Part shown: one piece after another, positions 21,431-34,017 of the stretch
Layout: the number at the start of each line of letters is the position of its first letter
How positions within the stretch are numbered: the stretch's first letter is position 1
From: Paraspadella gotoi
Lineage: Eukaryota; Chaetognatha
Assembly: GCA_051294375.1 (NCBI GenBank)
Contig: CM119267.1
Location: 26,055,293 to 26,119,292, forward strand
DNA length: 64,000 nucleotides
Reading direction: 5' to 3'
Program-made: the position numbers and the translations under genes
Notes under the pieces: generated by a model
Databases searched by the model: none
Told to the model about the DNA's origin: nothing
Seen by the model: only the letters and a program-made list of their open reading frames with translations

Positions 21431-22644
21431 ACCCAAATTTTAAAAGTTTTCAGATCTTAATTTACATCTAGGAAAATATGTTGGGAGGTAAAAAAATAAG
21501 ATTGTACTACTTTTTGTCAAAATTGGTGCAACAGCCTTAGAGCTACCCTCGCCTAAAGGATAAAAAAGCACACCTTGGGCACATTTTCGTCAATTGACTG
21601 AATCCTAGTGAGCCAATCCACCTCCAAAGGATCTTATTAGTTGCCCCACCTTCTAAAAAAGATGCAATAAAAATTTAAGCTTTCTATCATGACGAAGGCT
21701 CATACTACAGAAGTTACTGTGTGATGGAGTAAAGAAAACAGCAGGCTTTAAACATTTAAACTCAAAATTATATCATCGGATGATGATGATGATGATTTTT
21801 TAAGGTTTTTCTCAATTTTAACCCACTTATCTACGCAAAGTATAATTCTTTTTTCAATATTTTGATGATAACTTTTCATAAGCTATTTGAATCTGCTTTT
21901 AAAAATAAAAAATTCCAAAAAAATTTTTAACATTTACTATTTATAAATAAATATTTAAAAAAATAATTACTAATGCTTCTTGCCATTTTAGAAAATTTTG
22001 CTCCATTGAAAGTTTTTTCAGAAATGTATGAAGTTTCATTTGGAAAGGTTCCCAAATCAAACTCCTGACCCACCCCATTGACGAAGTTTGGCTCTATTGA
22101 AAGGTATCAGTATTTAAGGGAGATCAATGAAAAATTTTCCCAATAATTATCTCGTCCTTGTTCGCATTGCAACAAGGAGATGGAATTTTTTTCTGATTTC
22201 CAAAGCGAACTCGAAAGAATGACCTTAACTCTCGACCATCACGTCCGAAGAGAGGCCCAAACTTATGTTTGCATTTTTGGTCATTATGACGCAATGCAAG
22301 CTAAAAGCTGAAATAGAGTTCCACCGAGGCGAAAAAAAATATTATTGATTTCAGAGCTTTATTCTTAATTATGAACAAAAAAATTCTGCTTTTTTTCAAC
22401 TAAAAAATTCAATTATTTTAATAAATAAAAATGCCCTGTCTTCAAAGTTGTACGTATTTTTGTTCCAAATTAATCATGGATAATCATAAAAATATAGATT
22501 TATGGCTACTACCCTCCAAATCCATGGGTCTTCTTGTAGAAAAGACATCAGAGCAAAAAGTCAGGCTTATATGAAAAAATGATAAAAAAAATTGATTTGA
22601 CCAAGGCTCATTCATAATTATGTTTTTGCATAAAAAATAAAAAT
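21431..22644. other. AT-rich sequence to the end of contig B
   Basis: No gene recognised. Contains a GATGATGATGATGA run near 21780, a repeat shared with 5865-5990 (22100-22215), and at 22357-22644 a segment nearly identical to 25002-25288. Confidence 0.5.
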
Positions 22645-22669
22645 NNNNNNNNNNNNNNNNNNNNNNNNN
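22645..22669. other. Assembly gap of 25 N
   Basis: 25 N. The 288 bases before it recur at 25002-25288, ending exactly at the first base before the tandem duplication. Confidence 1.
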
Positions 22670-23650
22670 CCCTCTGAATATTTTTTTTATTCCCCGAGTC
22701 TTTACAGAAATTATCCTAAAAAATCTATGCAAAATTGTTACAGGCTATCGAGATACAGTAAAATACAGTGAATAATTTAAAAATCCATTACCCATAAATA
22801 TTATTGGAACTAAACCTTGCCATTGCATAAAAAGTCATTTCGATCAATTTTTGTCAATTTCTGAATTTCTGGCTGGGATTCTGTTTTCACATCTATCTTT
22901 TTTTCATTTTGACAAAGTACTTTTTTTCAATTCTTTTTTTTTTATAAAAAAAAATATTTTTTCTTAATAACCTTTTGAATCATAATAACCACATATAGTT
23001 ATAAGCGTTTTAAACCTGAAAGAAAAATTATATATTATGTATATTTTTTTAAAAGATTATTTCTTTTTACTGCAATATGCAAATGAGATTATTGCATTTT
23101 TAGCTTTTTATAACGGAGTATTTTGAAAAATTTTAAGAAATCTAACGCATGATCTTTAATAGAATAAAAAATATATTTGAAAACTTTTAGGGTAACAAAT
23201 AGATGAATTTAAACTTATGAATATAAAAAAAATAATTCATCAATGAGTATCCATCAATCCATAAAAAGTTAATTATTAGTAAAGCTTTAAAGAAAAAGAA
23301 AAACAAGAAAGAGACTCAAAAGGTCACACATTTGGATGTCACTGTGTAAAGGTTGAAATTAATTAGAAGAAAAGGAGAGAGAGAAAGAGATTGAATGATA
23401 GAAAGAATCTTGGCAGAAATACAAGTAATGAACAGAATTAAATCTAATAAAAAAAGATGGAAAATCAAAGCCAAGAATGAATAGTCTCATAATCCAAATA
23501 GGAAAAATCCTGTACTAATTTAAGAGCTTTCAGCATAACCAATCAATCAATCAATTAAAAATTAATCAATCAATCTCTCTCTCTTTCTCTCTTCTTTCTC
23601 TCTCCTCTCTCTCTTTTTGTTTGTGTCTTTTTATTATCTCTCTCTTTCTT
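22670..23650. other. AT-rich sequence, no gene seen
   Basis: No coding signal. A short CT-rich stretch lies at 23575-23650 directly before the SINE. Confidence 0.5.
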
Positions 23651-23651
23651 G

Positions 23652-23853
23652 AGGGTTTGAGGGTTTGCCATGCCCACAAGGCGGCTTACGGCCGTCCTAC
23701 GCTTCCCGCAGGGTAGGTACCGGTTGGGATTGAACCCGGTACCTAGTGGTCATGAGCTGATGGCTTTACTCAATGAGCCACCGGGTCACAACTGAAAGTG
23801 TCATGATTCTAGGCGGGGTGAACCTAGGCAATAGCCGACTACACACATTTATA
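23652..23853 (-). mobile_element. tRNA-like SINE (family 1), second copy
   Basis: Same A-box-like and B-box sequences as 7411-7691 (GGGATTGAACC on the plus strand near 23726), but 5-prime shortened. Confidence 0.68.
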
Positions 23854-23875
23854 ATGTTCATCTTATTAACAATTA

Positions 23876-24806
23876 TTAGTCGGATCTGCTTTCAGAAGAT
23901 CCCGACTCTATAATTCACTTTGTCGGTCCGCCCCCTCAATATTGTCGGGCACTCACTTATATCATGTCAGAACATCGAATTATGATAAATTATGTAACAA
24001 AAAAAACGATGTCCGTCCGTCCGTCCCGCCTTAGCAAAAAACACCAATTACTCGTGATTGGATGATGGATTGGTATGAAATTTTGTGTGTGGGTAGGAAA
24101 CTGTGTGATTGAGATGGATATAAAGTTCGATGGAATCTTGCGAGTGAAAATTGGTTTAAATGGAAAAAACGAAAAAATCTATTTCACTATTTGAACGCTC
24201 ATGATGGATAGGGCAATTGACTTGAATTTTGTATGATGGTAGGAAAGTGTGTGATTGAGTTGATATAAAGTTTCGATGGAATCATGCGAGTGGAAATGAG
24301 TTAAAATGGAAAAAACAAAAGTCATATTTACTTGAAGTATTTTTACTTAAATTTACTCATAATTATTATGTTTTATTAAAAATTGGATAGATAAATTGAA
24401 ATGGAATTTTGTGTGTGGGTAGGAAAGTATGTGATAAAGCTGGATATAAATTTTTTTGATGGAATCGTAGGAGTGGAAAAGAGTTCAAATTAGAAAACCA
24501 AAAGACACATTTATTTGAATTTTTAAAGTTTCTCTCTATCTCTCTCTGATTGATTGACCAAATTAAGTCAGTTGACCAAATTAAGTCAGTTGACCAAATT
24601 ATGTCAGTTACCAAATTATGTCAGTTGACCAAATATGTCAGTTGACCAAATTTTGTCAGTTGACTAAATTATGCCAGCTGACAAAATTATGTCCGTTGAC
24701 CAAATTATGCCAGTTGACCAAATAATGCAAGTTGATTAAATTTTGCAAGTTGACCAAGTTAGCTTATTACCACTTAATTATCGTAGGCAGATCCGACAAC
24801 TTGTTT
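23876..24806 (-). mobile_element. Helentron-like element, both ends present
   Basis: 3-prime hairpin at 23878-23906 (TCGGATCTGCTTTCAGAAGATCCCGA), CCGT microsatellite (24010-24028), three body units with TGTGTGGGTAGGAAA, the 18-bp minisatellite at 24553-24763, and the 5-prime end CGTAGGCAGATCCGAC at 24782, with 12 bases of the usual terminus missing before AACTTGTT. Confidence 0.75.
24553..24763. repeat. 18-bp minisatellite
   Basis: About twelve units of TTGACCAAATTATGTCAG type with variants, near the 5-prime end of a Helentron-like element. Confidence 0.88.
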
Positions 24807-24819
24807 AATGGAAAGACAT

Positions 24820-25580
24820 CAGTTAAAGAAAGTCAGTCTTGTATAAGAAAAAGATTTAAAAAATTGATTTGACCAATGATCATAATAATTATATTTTTGC
24901 ATAAAAAATGAAAATTTAAAAAAATCAAAAACATCAGATTTGGCCCAAAATAATTATTTCCAATCTGATGTTTTTAGAAATACAAAATGTTTGCTCGTTT
25001 TCTTTATTCTTAATTATGAACAAAAAAATTCTGCTTTTTTTCAACTAAAAATTCAATTATTTTAATAAATAAAAATGCCCTGTCTTCAAAGTTGTACGTA
25101 TTTTTGTTCCAAATTAATCATGGATAATCATAAAAATATAGATTTATGGCTACTACCCTCCAAATCCATGGGTCTTCTTGTAGAAAAGACATCAGAGCAA
25201 AAAGTCAGGCTTATATGAAAAAATGATAAAAAAAATTGATTTGACCAAGGCTCATTCATAATTATGTTTTTGCATAAAAAATAAAAATATCAAAAAATAA
25301 AAAACATCAGATTTTGCGCAAATTGATTTCTCCAATCTGATGTTTTTAGAAATGCAAAATGTTCACGCCTTTTCTTTAATTATAATTATGAACGCAAAAA
25401 ATAATATTTTCGAAAAACTGGAAAATTCAATTTTTTTATTAAAGAAAAATGTCCTATCATCAAAGTTGTGCATATTTTTTATTAAAATTTATCATGAATG
25501 ATCACAACAACATAGGTTACCGCTACTACCCTCCATTTTCGTTTTTTTTCTCATAACAAAGACATCAGTGCAAAAAAGTA
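24820..25580. repeat. Degenerate tandem repeat, period about 370 bp
   Basis: AAGACATCAG recurs at about 24825, 25187 and 25559. Each unit has a hairpin AAACATCAGATT...AATCTGATGTTT and a TAATTATGAAC segment. The boundary of the 11.3-kb duplication (25289) lies inside this array. Confidence 0.6.
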
Positions 25581-26039
25581 AAATATTTGATAAAAGTAGA
25601 AACCTGTTTGTCAGTCCAAATTTCTGATATATTAATTGATTATGAACAAGCCCTGATTCAAAACTGTCGCAAAAATTATGTAGAGGTAAGGGCTTGGTCT
25701 GCTCTAATAGAATATGTAATAAAAATGCGTTTTTTAAACCATTTTGTGACAGTACCATAATTTCGAAAACACAGTAAAAAAATTTGTCACACTTTTTTTC
25801 ATATTTTTTTCTATTTTGTCAACGATTGGACCTTGTTAATCTTCTCACAGGGTAATGACGGTCCTTCACATTGTAACTGAACCTTCTGAATACCAAATGG
25901 CTGCATAATTGATAATATTGGGTAAAGGAGTTGTCTCTGAGATCAATAAATTGATGCAAAAGTAGGCTGAAACTCCCTTTTAGCTTTTATCCTGCATTGC
26001 GACTATGTTCCCTTAATTATTGAGGGCAGATCTGAAATT

Positions 26040-26757
26040 GTATGCTTAAACTTTTTTTATATATCAATGTTCTATAGTACAAGACTGTTCATTAGGGTGA
26101 AATGAAAGTTTGGAATCAAAATTTAGCAGTTATATCTTGAAAACTATCATATTAGTGAATACTAATCTGTAATTATTTTTTTTTTTATAAATATAGTAGC
26201 TCAGTCAGCTTATTTTGTATTTAGTACTACCCTTATATAATGTCAAAATTTCAAAATGGTTTTTTTTTTTAATTCTGAGAACAGATTCAGATTCCTCGTT
26301 AAAAGTTAATAAAGAAAGTATAAATTTTTTTCAAAAATTATGTCATTAAGTAGGTTAAAATTACAAAAAACTATATTTTTAAGCTGGAAATTTAAAAACG
26401 GCGTCTTAAATATAGTTTTTGACATTTTTGACTAACTTAATGAAAGAATTTTTAAAAAAGAATTGTACTTTCTTATAATAACTTTTTGCAAGGAATCCAA
26501 ATTCGATCTTAAAATTTAAAACTTGTATTTTGAAATTTTAGCCTATTATATACTTATTACTATATATAAATATAGCTTACTGGTGCCCACTAATGTATAA
26601 AATTAAAAAATAAATTTACCAAAATATTTTTATTGGTTTTTATGTTCATGTTTTATATGCTAAATTTTAATTTTCTAAAATTTTATCATTTTCACATCAC
26701 TCTACTGTTCATGATCAACTATTCGAATTTTGATCGGCAACTTTCACTACGCCTTAA
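26040..26757. mobile_element. hAT-like MITE relative
   Basis: Ends CAACTTTCACTACGCCTTAA on the right, matching the 12849-13766 element; the left end carries the same TATATCAATGTTCTATAG segment in inverted order. Duplicate at about 37400-38105. Confidence 0.5.
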
Positions 26758-26803
26758 TGCACAATGCACATAATTTATAAACCTAAATTAAATTGTAAAT
26801 TAT

Positions 26804-27491
26804 AACAAGTTTGAGCAAACAATGTCGGATCTGCCCACGATCATTGTCGGTAATTAATTAATTAATTAATAAATAATTAATTATTTAATTAATTCATAAT
26901 TAATTTATTCAAGTTAATTATTTAATTAATTATACAATTAATTTGATCCAAAATGTTTGTTTTTATTGATTAATTAACTGATTAATTAATTATTTGATTA
27001 ATTAATACATCTTGCATTTACATTTAAAATAAAAAAAAAAGAAGCATAATCAATTAGTGAAACAGGTTCTTTGTTTTTTCCATTTAAACTCATTTCCACT
27101 CATTTCCATCAAAACTTATTTCCAGTTTAATCACACACTTTTCTACCCAAATACAAAATTTCAAGTCAATCGCCTCATCCACTCATGAGTAATTGGTGTT
27201 CAAATAGTGAAATATATTTTTTTGTTTTTTCCATTTAAACTCATTTCCACTCGGACGATTCCATCGAAACTTCATATCCAGCTCAATCACACACTTCCCT
27301 ACCCACACACAAAATTTCATTCCAATCCATCCATCCAATCACGAGTAATTGGTGTTTTTTGCTAAGGTGAGACGGATGGACAGACAGACGAACGGACGGA
27401 CGGACGAATGCCCGACAAGATTGAGGGGGCGGACCAACGGACCGACAAAGTGAATTATAGAGCGGGATCTGCTGAAAGCAGATCCGACTAA
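26804..27491 (+). mobile_element. Helentron-like element, complete, short form
   Basis: 5-prime AACAAGTTTGAGCAAACAAT; 3-prime hairpin GGGATCTGCTGAAAGCAGATCC then GACTAAAAAA (27465-27495). About 690 bp. Its 3-prime end is about 12 bp from the splice donor of an RCE1 exon copy. Duplicate at 38155-38843. Confidence 0.8.
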
Positions 27492-27509
27492 AAAAGAAAG
27501 AGACGTTAC

Positions 27510-27613
27510 CCATGTGATTGCAGACTGCGTGGGCAATGACTGGCGCCGCGATGTGGCCGGTGCGCAGGAAAAGAAAAACAGAATAGGCGCCGGTACACCG
27601 AGGTGTAAAGAAA
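27510..27613 (-). pseudogene. RCE1 exon 4, broken duplicate
   Basis: Same exon as 38862-38964 with identical splice sites, but 104 nt instead of 103: one extra G near 27586 shifts the frame after the TPRCT region, so FLYTSVYG is lost while [12 protein letters not shown] remains. Part of copy 1 of the tandem duplication; a sequencing or assembly error is the simplest cause. Confidence 0.8.
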
Positions 27614-27711
27614 CTGAAAGAAGAAAAATAAATCAAGATTCAAAACGAAAAGCAAATCGTAAAGAAACCAGCCAATAAAAATCTTAAAAGCAATAGGGAT
27701 CGAGCCTACTT

Positions 27712-28024
27712 TTGATGATAACCAAATATTGATGCGATGATAACCAAATATTGATGCGATGATAACCGAAGGATTGATGCGATGATAACCAAATGATGGA
27801 TGCGATGATAGTCATTCATTGATGCGATGATAGTCATTCATTGATGCGATGATAATCATTCATTGATGCGATGATAATCACTCATTGATGCGATGATAAT
27901 CACTCATTGATGCGATGATAGTCCTTCATTGATCGGATGATAATGATAATGATGCGATGATAGTCATTCATTGAAGCGATGATAGTCATTCATTGATGCG
28001 ATGCTTGTCATTCATTGACGTGAC
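27712..28024. repeat. 22-bp minisatellite
   Basis: About fourteen units of TTGATGCGATGATAATCATTCA. Duplicate at 39061-39376; inverted related arrays at 35140-35380 and 46445-46675. Confidence 0.88.
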
Positions 28025-28362
28025 GAGTTAATTAGAGAGAGAGAGAGAGAGAGACTTGATTGAGAGAGAAATATAGAGAGAATAATAAAATAATAAAGAA
28101 AAGTTTTTAGAAGGAAAAAATAAAAATCCACGAAAATCTCGGAAATAAATTTGGGATTTTGTATTAAGAAAAAAGTGGCGTGATAAAAATAAAATTGTTT
28201 TATTAGAGTGTGATTACTGATTAAGCATCAATTAACTTTCTATTTTTTTTTTCAATTGAAATAAGACTGAAGTCTTTTGTTCATCTAGTTCAAAATGATA
28301 GTTGAAAACCTTATTTTTTTGCATTTTATTGAAAATGAATGAGATTGATATTGATTGATTGT

Positions 28363-29006
28363 GGTACCCATTTTTGTGACCAGAATCTGTTCCCACCAAA
28401 GTACGTGATCGAATTTTATGAAATTTTACATATACAGTCCTAATGACGATACAAATGGAACTATCAACCCCTGACAAGAGATACATTGTCCTGGGGCTGG
28501 ACCCTGGGGGGCAAAAAAGGCTAAAAATTTTTTTTATATTTTAATATTTTTTAGTAGCATCGGGTGCATTGACGTCTTAAACATGTAAAAAAAACATTTT
28601 AGAACTAAAATTGATAAATTTTCAATAATTAAGAATGTTTGAAGAAGATGCATGGTTCATCGTTTTACTTCCAATTTTCCAAAATTATTCCAAATCTGAC
28701 TTGAACAGCTGATATTCATGAAGATAAAAATTAAGGTAAATAACATTTTTGAGGTAATAAATAGGTTTTTGGGAAAGAGTAAATGTCTGTGCAACAAAAA
28801 TATTTTTAAAATTTGTAAAAAAAATTTTACCATTTTTTACCCCAATGGGTGAACCCCGAGAGGCCCATATCTCAGCTCAGGGTCAAATATTGAAATTCGC
28901 CTCGATAGTTCTATTTATATTCACATAGGGATCGTTCATACTAACTTTCAATAAATTTGGTCCAGTAGTTTTCTCGGAACGTGTTCTGGTCACAAAAAAG
29001 GGGTAC
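28363..29006. mobile_element. Element with imperfect terminal inverted repeats
   Basis: Left GTACCCATTTTTGTGACCAG and right, on the other strand, GTACCCCTTTTTTGTGACCA. About 640 bp, no coding frame. A family 2 SINE follows at 29025. Duplicate about 39714-40365. Confidence 0.5.
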
Positions 29007-29024
29007 TGAAAAGACATTGATATT

Positions 29025-29239
29025 TGTTATGTGTTAGTGACAGAACCGTTCAATGTAAGCAGTCCCTGAGCTTCGGATCAGGCTGTAACACCATGTTATA
29101 GGCGGGTTAAGCGCCCCGTCCCTCTTAACTGCCAGACGACCACCGGGCTAGAACCCCGGACCTTTGGTTGGGAGGCGAATGACTTGCCTCCGGCACCAAT
29201 GGCCGCTGATGAACGGTTGGTGGATTTTAGTCCACCATA
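29025..29239 (-). mobile_element. tRNA-like SINE (family 2)
   Basis: Ends on the plus strand with GGTGGATTTTAGTCCACCAT. Duplicate at 40383-40598. Confidence 0.68.
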
Positions 29240-31694
29240 GTACCACTTTTTTTTTTATATTAATACCAAAAACAGTATTAACAAATCTTTTTTTTTTTTT
29301 TTTTAAAGGAAGCAACATTATTATTTTTTTATTTAAAAGTAAAAACTAATTTATTAAAATTTAACAGAAACACAAGACACAAACGTTTAAATAGACTCAT
29401 GAATAAAATATTATGAACTAATTCATATTTTTTATAATGGACTCATAAATCAAATGTTATGGACTAATTCATAAGAAATAATTCATAAATTATAACGTTC
29501 AAGAACGTTCAAAAATAAATTTTTTAAACATTTTGACATAATGACATAATTGACATAATCATAAAATGAAGCCTTCTGTAATTAAAAAATAAATAAAGAA
29601 AGGCAAAAATGTTACAATGTTTACAATTGGAAATTTTTTTCAATTTTTTCCAATCATAGGTTGTTAAAGATTTTATTTTATTTGTATAGCTTCTCATTAA
29701 AAAGGTCTTTTATTTCCCATTTTTATTATAGATTTAAAAAAAATTTATGAATTTCATCTTCAATATTATATACTGCAATATGTAAATTAGATTAAAGCAT
29801 TTCTGTATACTAATTTGGATATTATAATGAGTACTTTAATCTCATTTGCATATTGCCAGTAAATCATAATGAAGTGGAAATTCAAACAAAAAATACTTAA
29901 ATCCAAATGTAATAAAAAATATCAAGGCTATTTCAAGATAAGAAGCCATATCTAAATTTTTAACTTACTATGGCCAGTGATTTTGATTTGGGTATTTTCA
30001 ACAATGAAATTGAAACTTAAATAACTATTTTTTCTTTTTTTCCCACTGATAAATATGAAACACTCTTTCTTTAAAAAAACGGTTGGCTATAGTTTTCTTC
30101 TCCTTATAATATAGAACTCACTGGTGAATTTCTATGCTTTCAAAATACGGTAAGACATGATTTCTTTTCCGACATCATTCTAATTACGGTATCTGACATA
30201 ACTAAGATGAAACTAAAACGATTTTTTATGGTAAGGGGAACTTTTAAAGATTAAATTGCTCGTCAGATCTATCGCGTTTTTTAGATATACTACTGCTAAG
30301 GCAAAACAATGGCACAGTATATTTTAAAACTGTTTTCCTTTTTTTATCCACTATTTTTTTCTCTCTTGAACCTTCTCTCTGTCTCTTTCTTTTTCTCTCT
30401 TCTCTCTGTCTTTCTCTCCCTTTCTCATACTTTTCTGTCCTCATATTTCTCTGTGTCATCCCTTCTTTTCTTCCTTAACCTTTATTTCCCTTCCTCTCAA
30501 TCTCTGTTTTTCTCTCCCTCTCTGATTCTCTTTCCCCTGTTTCTTATCTTTTCTTTTCTCTCAATTGTTCTCGTTTCCCCCCTCTCCCCATATATTAATT
30601 TCTTTCCACTCTTTCTCCCTCTCCCTTCAATTTTTTTCACCCATTCTCTCTCTTCTCTCATCTTTTTCTCATTCTACAATGTAAGAAAAAAAATCTAGGG
30701 TAGTGTATGATTTTAGCGGAAGTTTGGTTGCCAAGCAGATTTAAAAAATCGACAGATTTTTGCGGAAATTTTTTCCGCAAAAACCTGTCGATTGAGAGAA
30801 ATTAATCTGCTGACGCTTCCCTTTCAATAAAAGAAGGCGTTTTTTTAATTGGTCAACTTTAGTATGTTTCTCAGCTATTAAAACTATAAAATAAGTCAAA
30901 AACCGAGTTTTAGTTCAAATAAACGCACCTCACAATCCTCACAAATTAAAAGTAGGCTTAAAAATTTTTTTTAGCTAAAGTATTAAATATTTTGCCCTAA
31001 TTTTTTAGATACCAGAAGCACGGACAATGGGGAATATTTGATTAGAATTGTGGACATTTTGAAGTATTTTCGTTTAACAAATTGTAATAAAATGTAAAAA
31101 TGTAAGTTTTTGACTAGTCAATTTAAAAAATAATTCATAGGCAAACAATAGATGATTAACATCAAATGAACCAACTCAGAGGTCAAGAAGATAAGAAGGA
31201 CCCGAAAGCCAGAGTAAAAAAATTTTCTTCAATGATCTTGGCATTCAAATCTCAAGACAAAAGTCAAAATGGACAAAAATGGACATAATTTTTTTTATTA
31301 AAAGTAGCAAAAATGTCATTGATTCTTAATTAGAAAATGCAGCAGAGGATTTCAATTAATCCGTAGTCTAGCCAACTTTGTCTTAGAGTTAAAATTTAAT
31401 CATTTTTGTTGGTAATATTCTAACAATATTGAAAAAAGTGGTTTTTTTTGCTAAATTCCTAGATAGAAATCACTGCCTATGATCGCACATTTTTGTAAAA
31501 CTTTATCATAATTCATTTTTATTTAAAAAAAAACGGTAAGTCACAGCCAAACCTATAAAAGCGTATTAGTTTTTAATGAAAACAGCGTGACGCCGACGAC
31601 GTCACAAAGAAGCCTGGCCTTAACATTATAGAGCCAGGACCAGGCGAAGCCTGTCCTGGCTCGATAAAAAGGAAGTAAAAATTAATAAAAAGAC
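29240..31694. other. RCE1 intron copy: AT-rich, pyrimidine tract and nested palindrome
   Basis: A C/T-rich tract covers 30340-30680. A nested palindrome lies at 30738-30811: CAGATT...AATCTG outside, ATCGACAG...CTGTCGAT inside it and TTTTTGCGGAA/TTCCGCAAAAA at the centre. At 31630-31670 a hairpin GAGCCAGGA...TCCTGGCTC is preceded by GTGACGCCGACGACGTCAC. No gene other than the exon at 31695. Confidence 0.6.
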
Positions 31695-31812
31695 CTGAAA
31701 ACAAGAAGCGGGGAGGATTTGCGAAAGAGGAAGACCCGTCGTTGTCCTCTTTTCATAGATGTGATGAAAATGCGCGAGCCGAAGAAAAGAGGAGCGACGA
31801 CGAGAGTCAGCC
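31695..31812 (-). pseudogene. RCE1 exon 3, broken duplicate
   Basis: Copy of 43056-43174 with one G missing near 31777 (GCGAGCCG against GCGAGGCCG), 118 instead of 119 nt. The loss falls just upstream of the LAHFHH codons in coding terms and shifts the frame through the catalytic histidine motif. Splice sites are unchanged. Part of copy 1 of the tandem duplication. Confidence 0.8.
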
Positions 31813-31908
31813 CTTTATTTCATCATGAAAATTGAAAAACTACTTGTTTCACTATCTATAGCTTTTTAGATAATATATTTTTAGTTAATATTTAAATTTT
31901 TTAAAAAA

Positions 31909-32998
31909 TTTTTAGTCGGATTGCTGCTTATCAGCAGAATCCCGACTCTATAATTCACTTTGTCGGTCCGTCGGTCCGCCCCCTCAATATTGTCGGGCAC
32001 ACACTTATATCATGTCAGAACATCGAATTATGATAAATTATGCAAAAAAAAAATGATGTCCGTCCGTTCCGTCCACCTTAGCAAAAAACACAATTACTCG
32101 TGATTGGATGGATGGATTTGAATGAAATTTTGTGTGTGGGTAGGGAAGTGTGTGATTGAGCTGGATATAAAGTTTCGATGTGAATCGTCCGAGTGGGAAT
32201 ATGAGTTTAAATGGAAAAACAAAAAAATATAAATTCACTATTTGAACACCAACCTGCCTCTATGCAGTGGATGGGGAGCGATTGACCTGAAATTTTTGTA
32301 TGTGAGTAGGAAATGTGTGATTGAACAGGAAACCGAGTTTTGATGAATCGTTTGAGTGGAAATGAGTTAAATGGAAAAAAACAAAAAACCTGTTTCTCAC
32401 TAATTGATTATGTTCTTTTTCCTTTTATATTAAATGTATATGCAGTGAGTATTAATAAATCAAATAATCAGTTAATCAATTAGTCAATTAATTAATCACT
32501 AATTAATCAGTCAATCCGTCCATCCGTCCACCTTAGCAACAAGCCCGTAATAACTCGTGATTGGCTGCGTTTGGATCGAAATGAAATTTTGTGTAGGGTA
32601 GGAACATTGTGTGATGAAGCTGGATATAAATTTTGTTGAAATCGTGTGATGGATATGAGTTTAAATTGAAAAAACATAAGTCGCATTTACTAAAATCTTT
32701 TTACTTATTTTAACCAATAAATATTCTAATTAATCATAATTGGTGGATAGAGTTGAGTTCAAATTTTGTGTGGGTAGGAAAATGTGTGACGAAGCTTCGA
32801 TATAAAGTTTTGACGGAATTGTGCTAGTGGAAATGAGTTTAAATGGAAAAAATAAAGTCACATTTACTTATTTTAAGGACATCGATGATGATAAGGCTGT
32901 ATATAAATTTATAATTAATTATTAATATTAAAATTAATTAATCAATTAATAATTAATTTTTCGTAGGCAGATCCGACATTGTTTGCTCAAACCTTGTT
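31909..32998 (-). mobile_element. Helentron-like element, both ends, error-rich copy
   Basis: Same element as 43271-44352, with many extra single bases: the terminal hairpin reads GGATTGCTGCTTATCAGCAGAATCC here and GGATCTGCTTATCAGCAGATCC there. Confidence 0.75.
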
Positions 32999-32999
32999 A

Positions 33000-34017
33000 A
33001 TGATTTTTCATGTTAAATCTAATATTATTTATCTATATTTGGAATGGGGACGTTAGTGTTGTCTTCAAGAAATCGAGGAGAAGAAACTACACAAACACAA
33101 AGTTTTCTTATAGATATCGATTTATTCAAAGTCTTTAAAACATACTTAAATTACTAAAAGTAAAACCGTATAATCAAAACACAGAACTAAATTTTCGTTC
33201 TTCTTCCGCTTCTTCTTTCATTCGTCAATTTGACTATTTCCTTATTAATGATTCTGTACGCGTTTCAGGCAAAAAGACTGTAAATAAATTGCTTTATTTA
33301 TATAAACTTCAGTTGGTAGTGCGTTCGGGTAATCAACAGCGCGTAATTCGGAACACTGACATATAAAATGAAATAAAAAAATTGTTTAATAGATATTTTA
33401 TAATTTTTTTGGTTACTTTAATATTTCACCAACTTGACTTTCCATTACAGCAGTACAGCATCGGCTGCTTGCTTGCAGCAGCTGCCAGCAACAATTTCAA
33501 AGCTGCTCGTTTTGGAGTAGTCGTTTTCAAGCCTCTCTCACAGTCATATTGACGTAATATTGACTATGGAATATTAATATCTGATTGACGAGACTACTAA
33601 TTTTTAGTTATTGTATAGATTATTTCAAAAAAATAATTCTATTATTTTTTACATAGCTACAATTAAATTGAGGTAAAACGAACACCTGTAAGTAAGTATT
33701 CTGTGTTACCTAATATGCTTTTTATAAAGTTTTAGAGAATATTTACTCATAATAATAAGAGTTTGCAACATTTGCTTATGATAATTAGCGTGGAAAAAAA
33801 TTATTATACTATTAATAATACAGTAAAAAAATCTATTTTAGCAAAAAAAAGTAACAAAGTTTGTATGGAATTTAACGCCTTAAATATGGTTAAAAAATAG
33901 TAAAAAAAAAAAAATATAAATGACATAATATAAAAATAATACTGAATAAAAATTATGTTTGAAAAGGAACAATTAAAACTAAGCTAAAATTCTAAGCTAA
34001 ATATAAATTGATAAATA
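33000..34017. other. AT-rich intron copy
   Basis: Counterpart of 44353-45348. No gene. Near 33318 the counterpart of the inverted-repeat end at 44666 is disturbed by insertions. Confidence 0.5.

Noticed and set aside
27712-28024. Short regular repeats that could suggest a CRISPR array
   Set aside because: Units of 22 bp run head to tail without unique spacers, in clearly eukaryotic DNA. It is a minisatellite.
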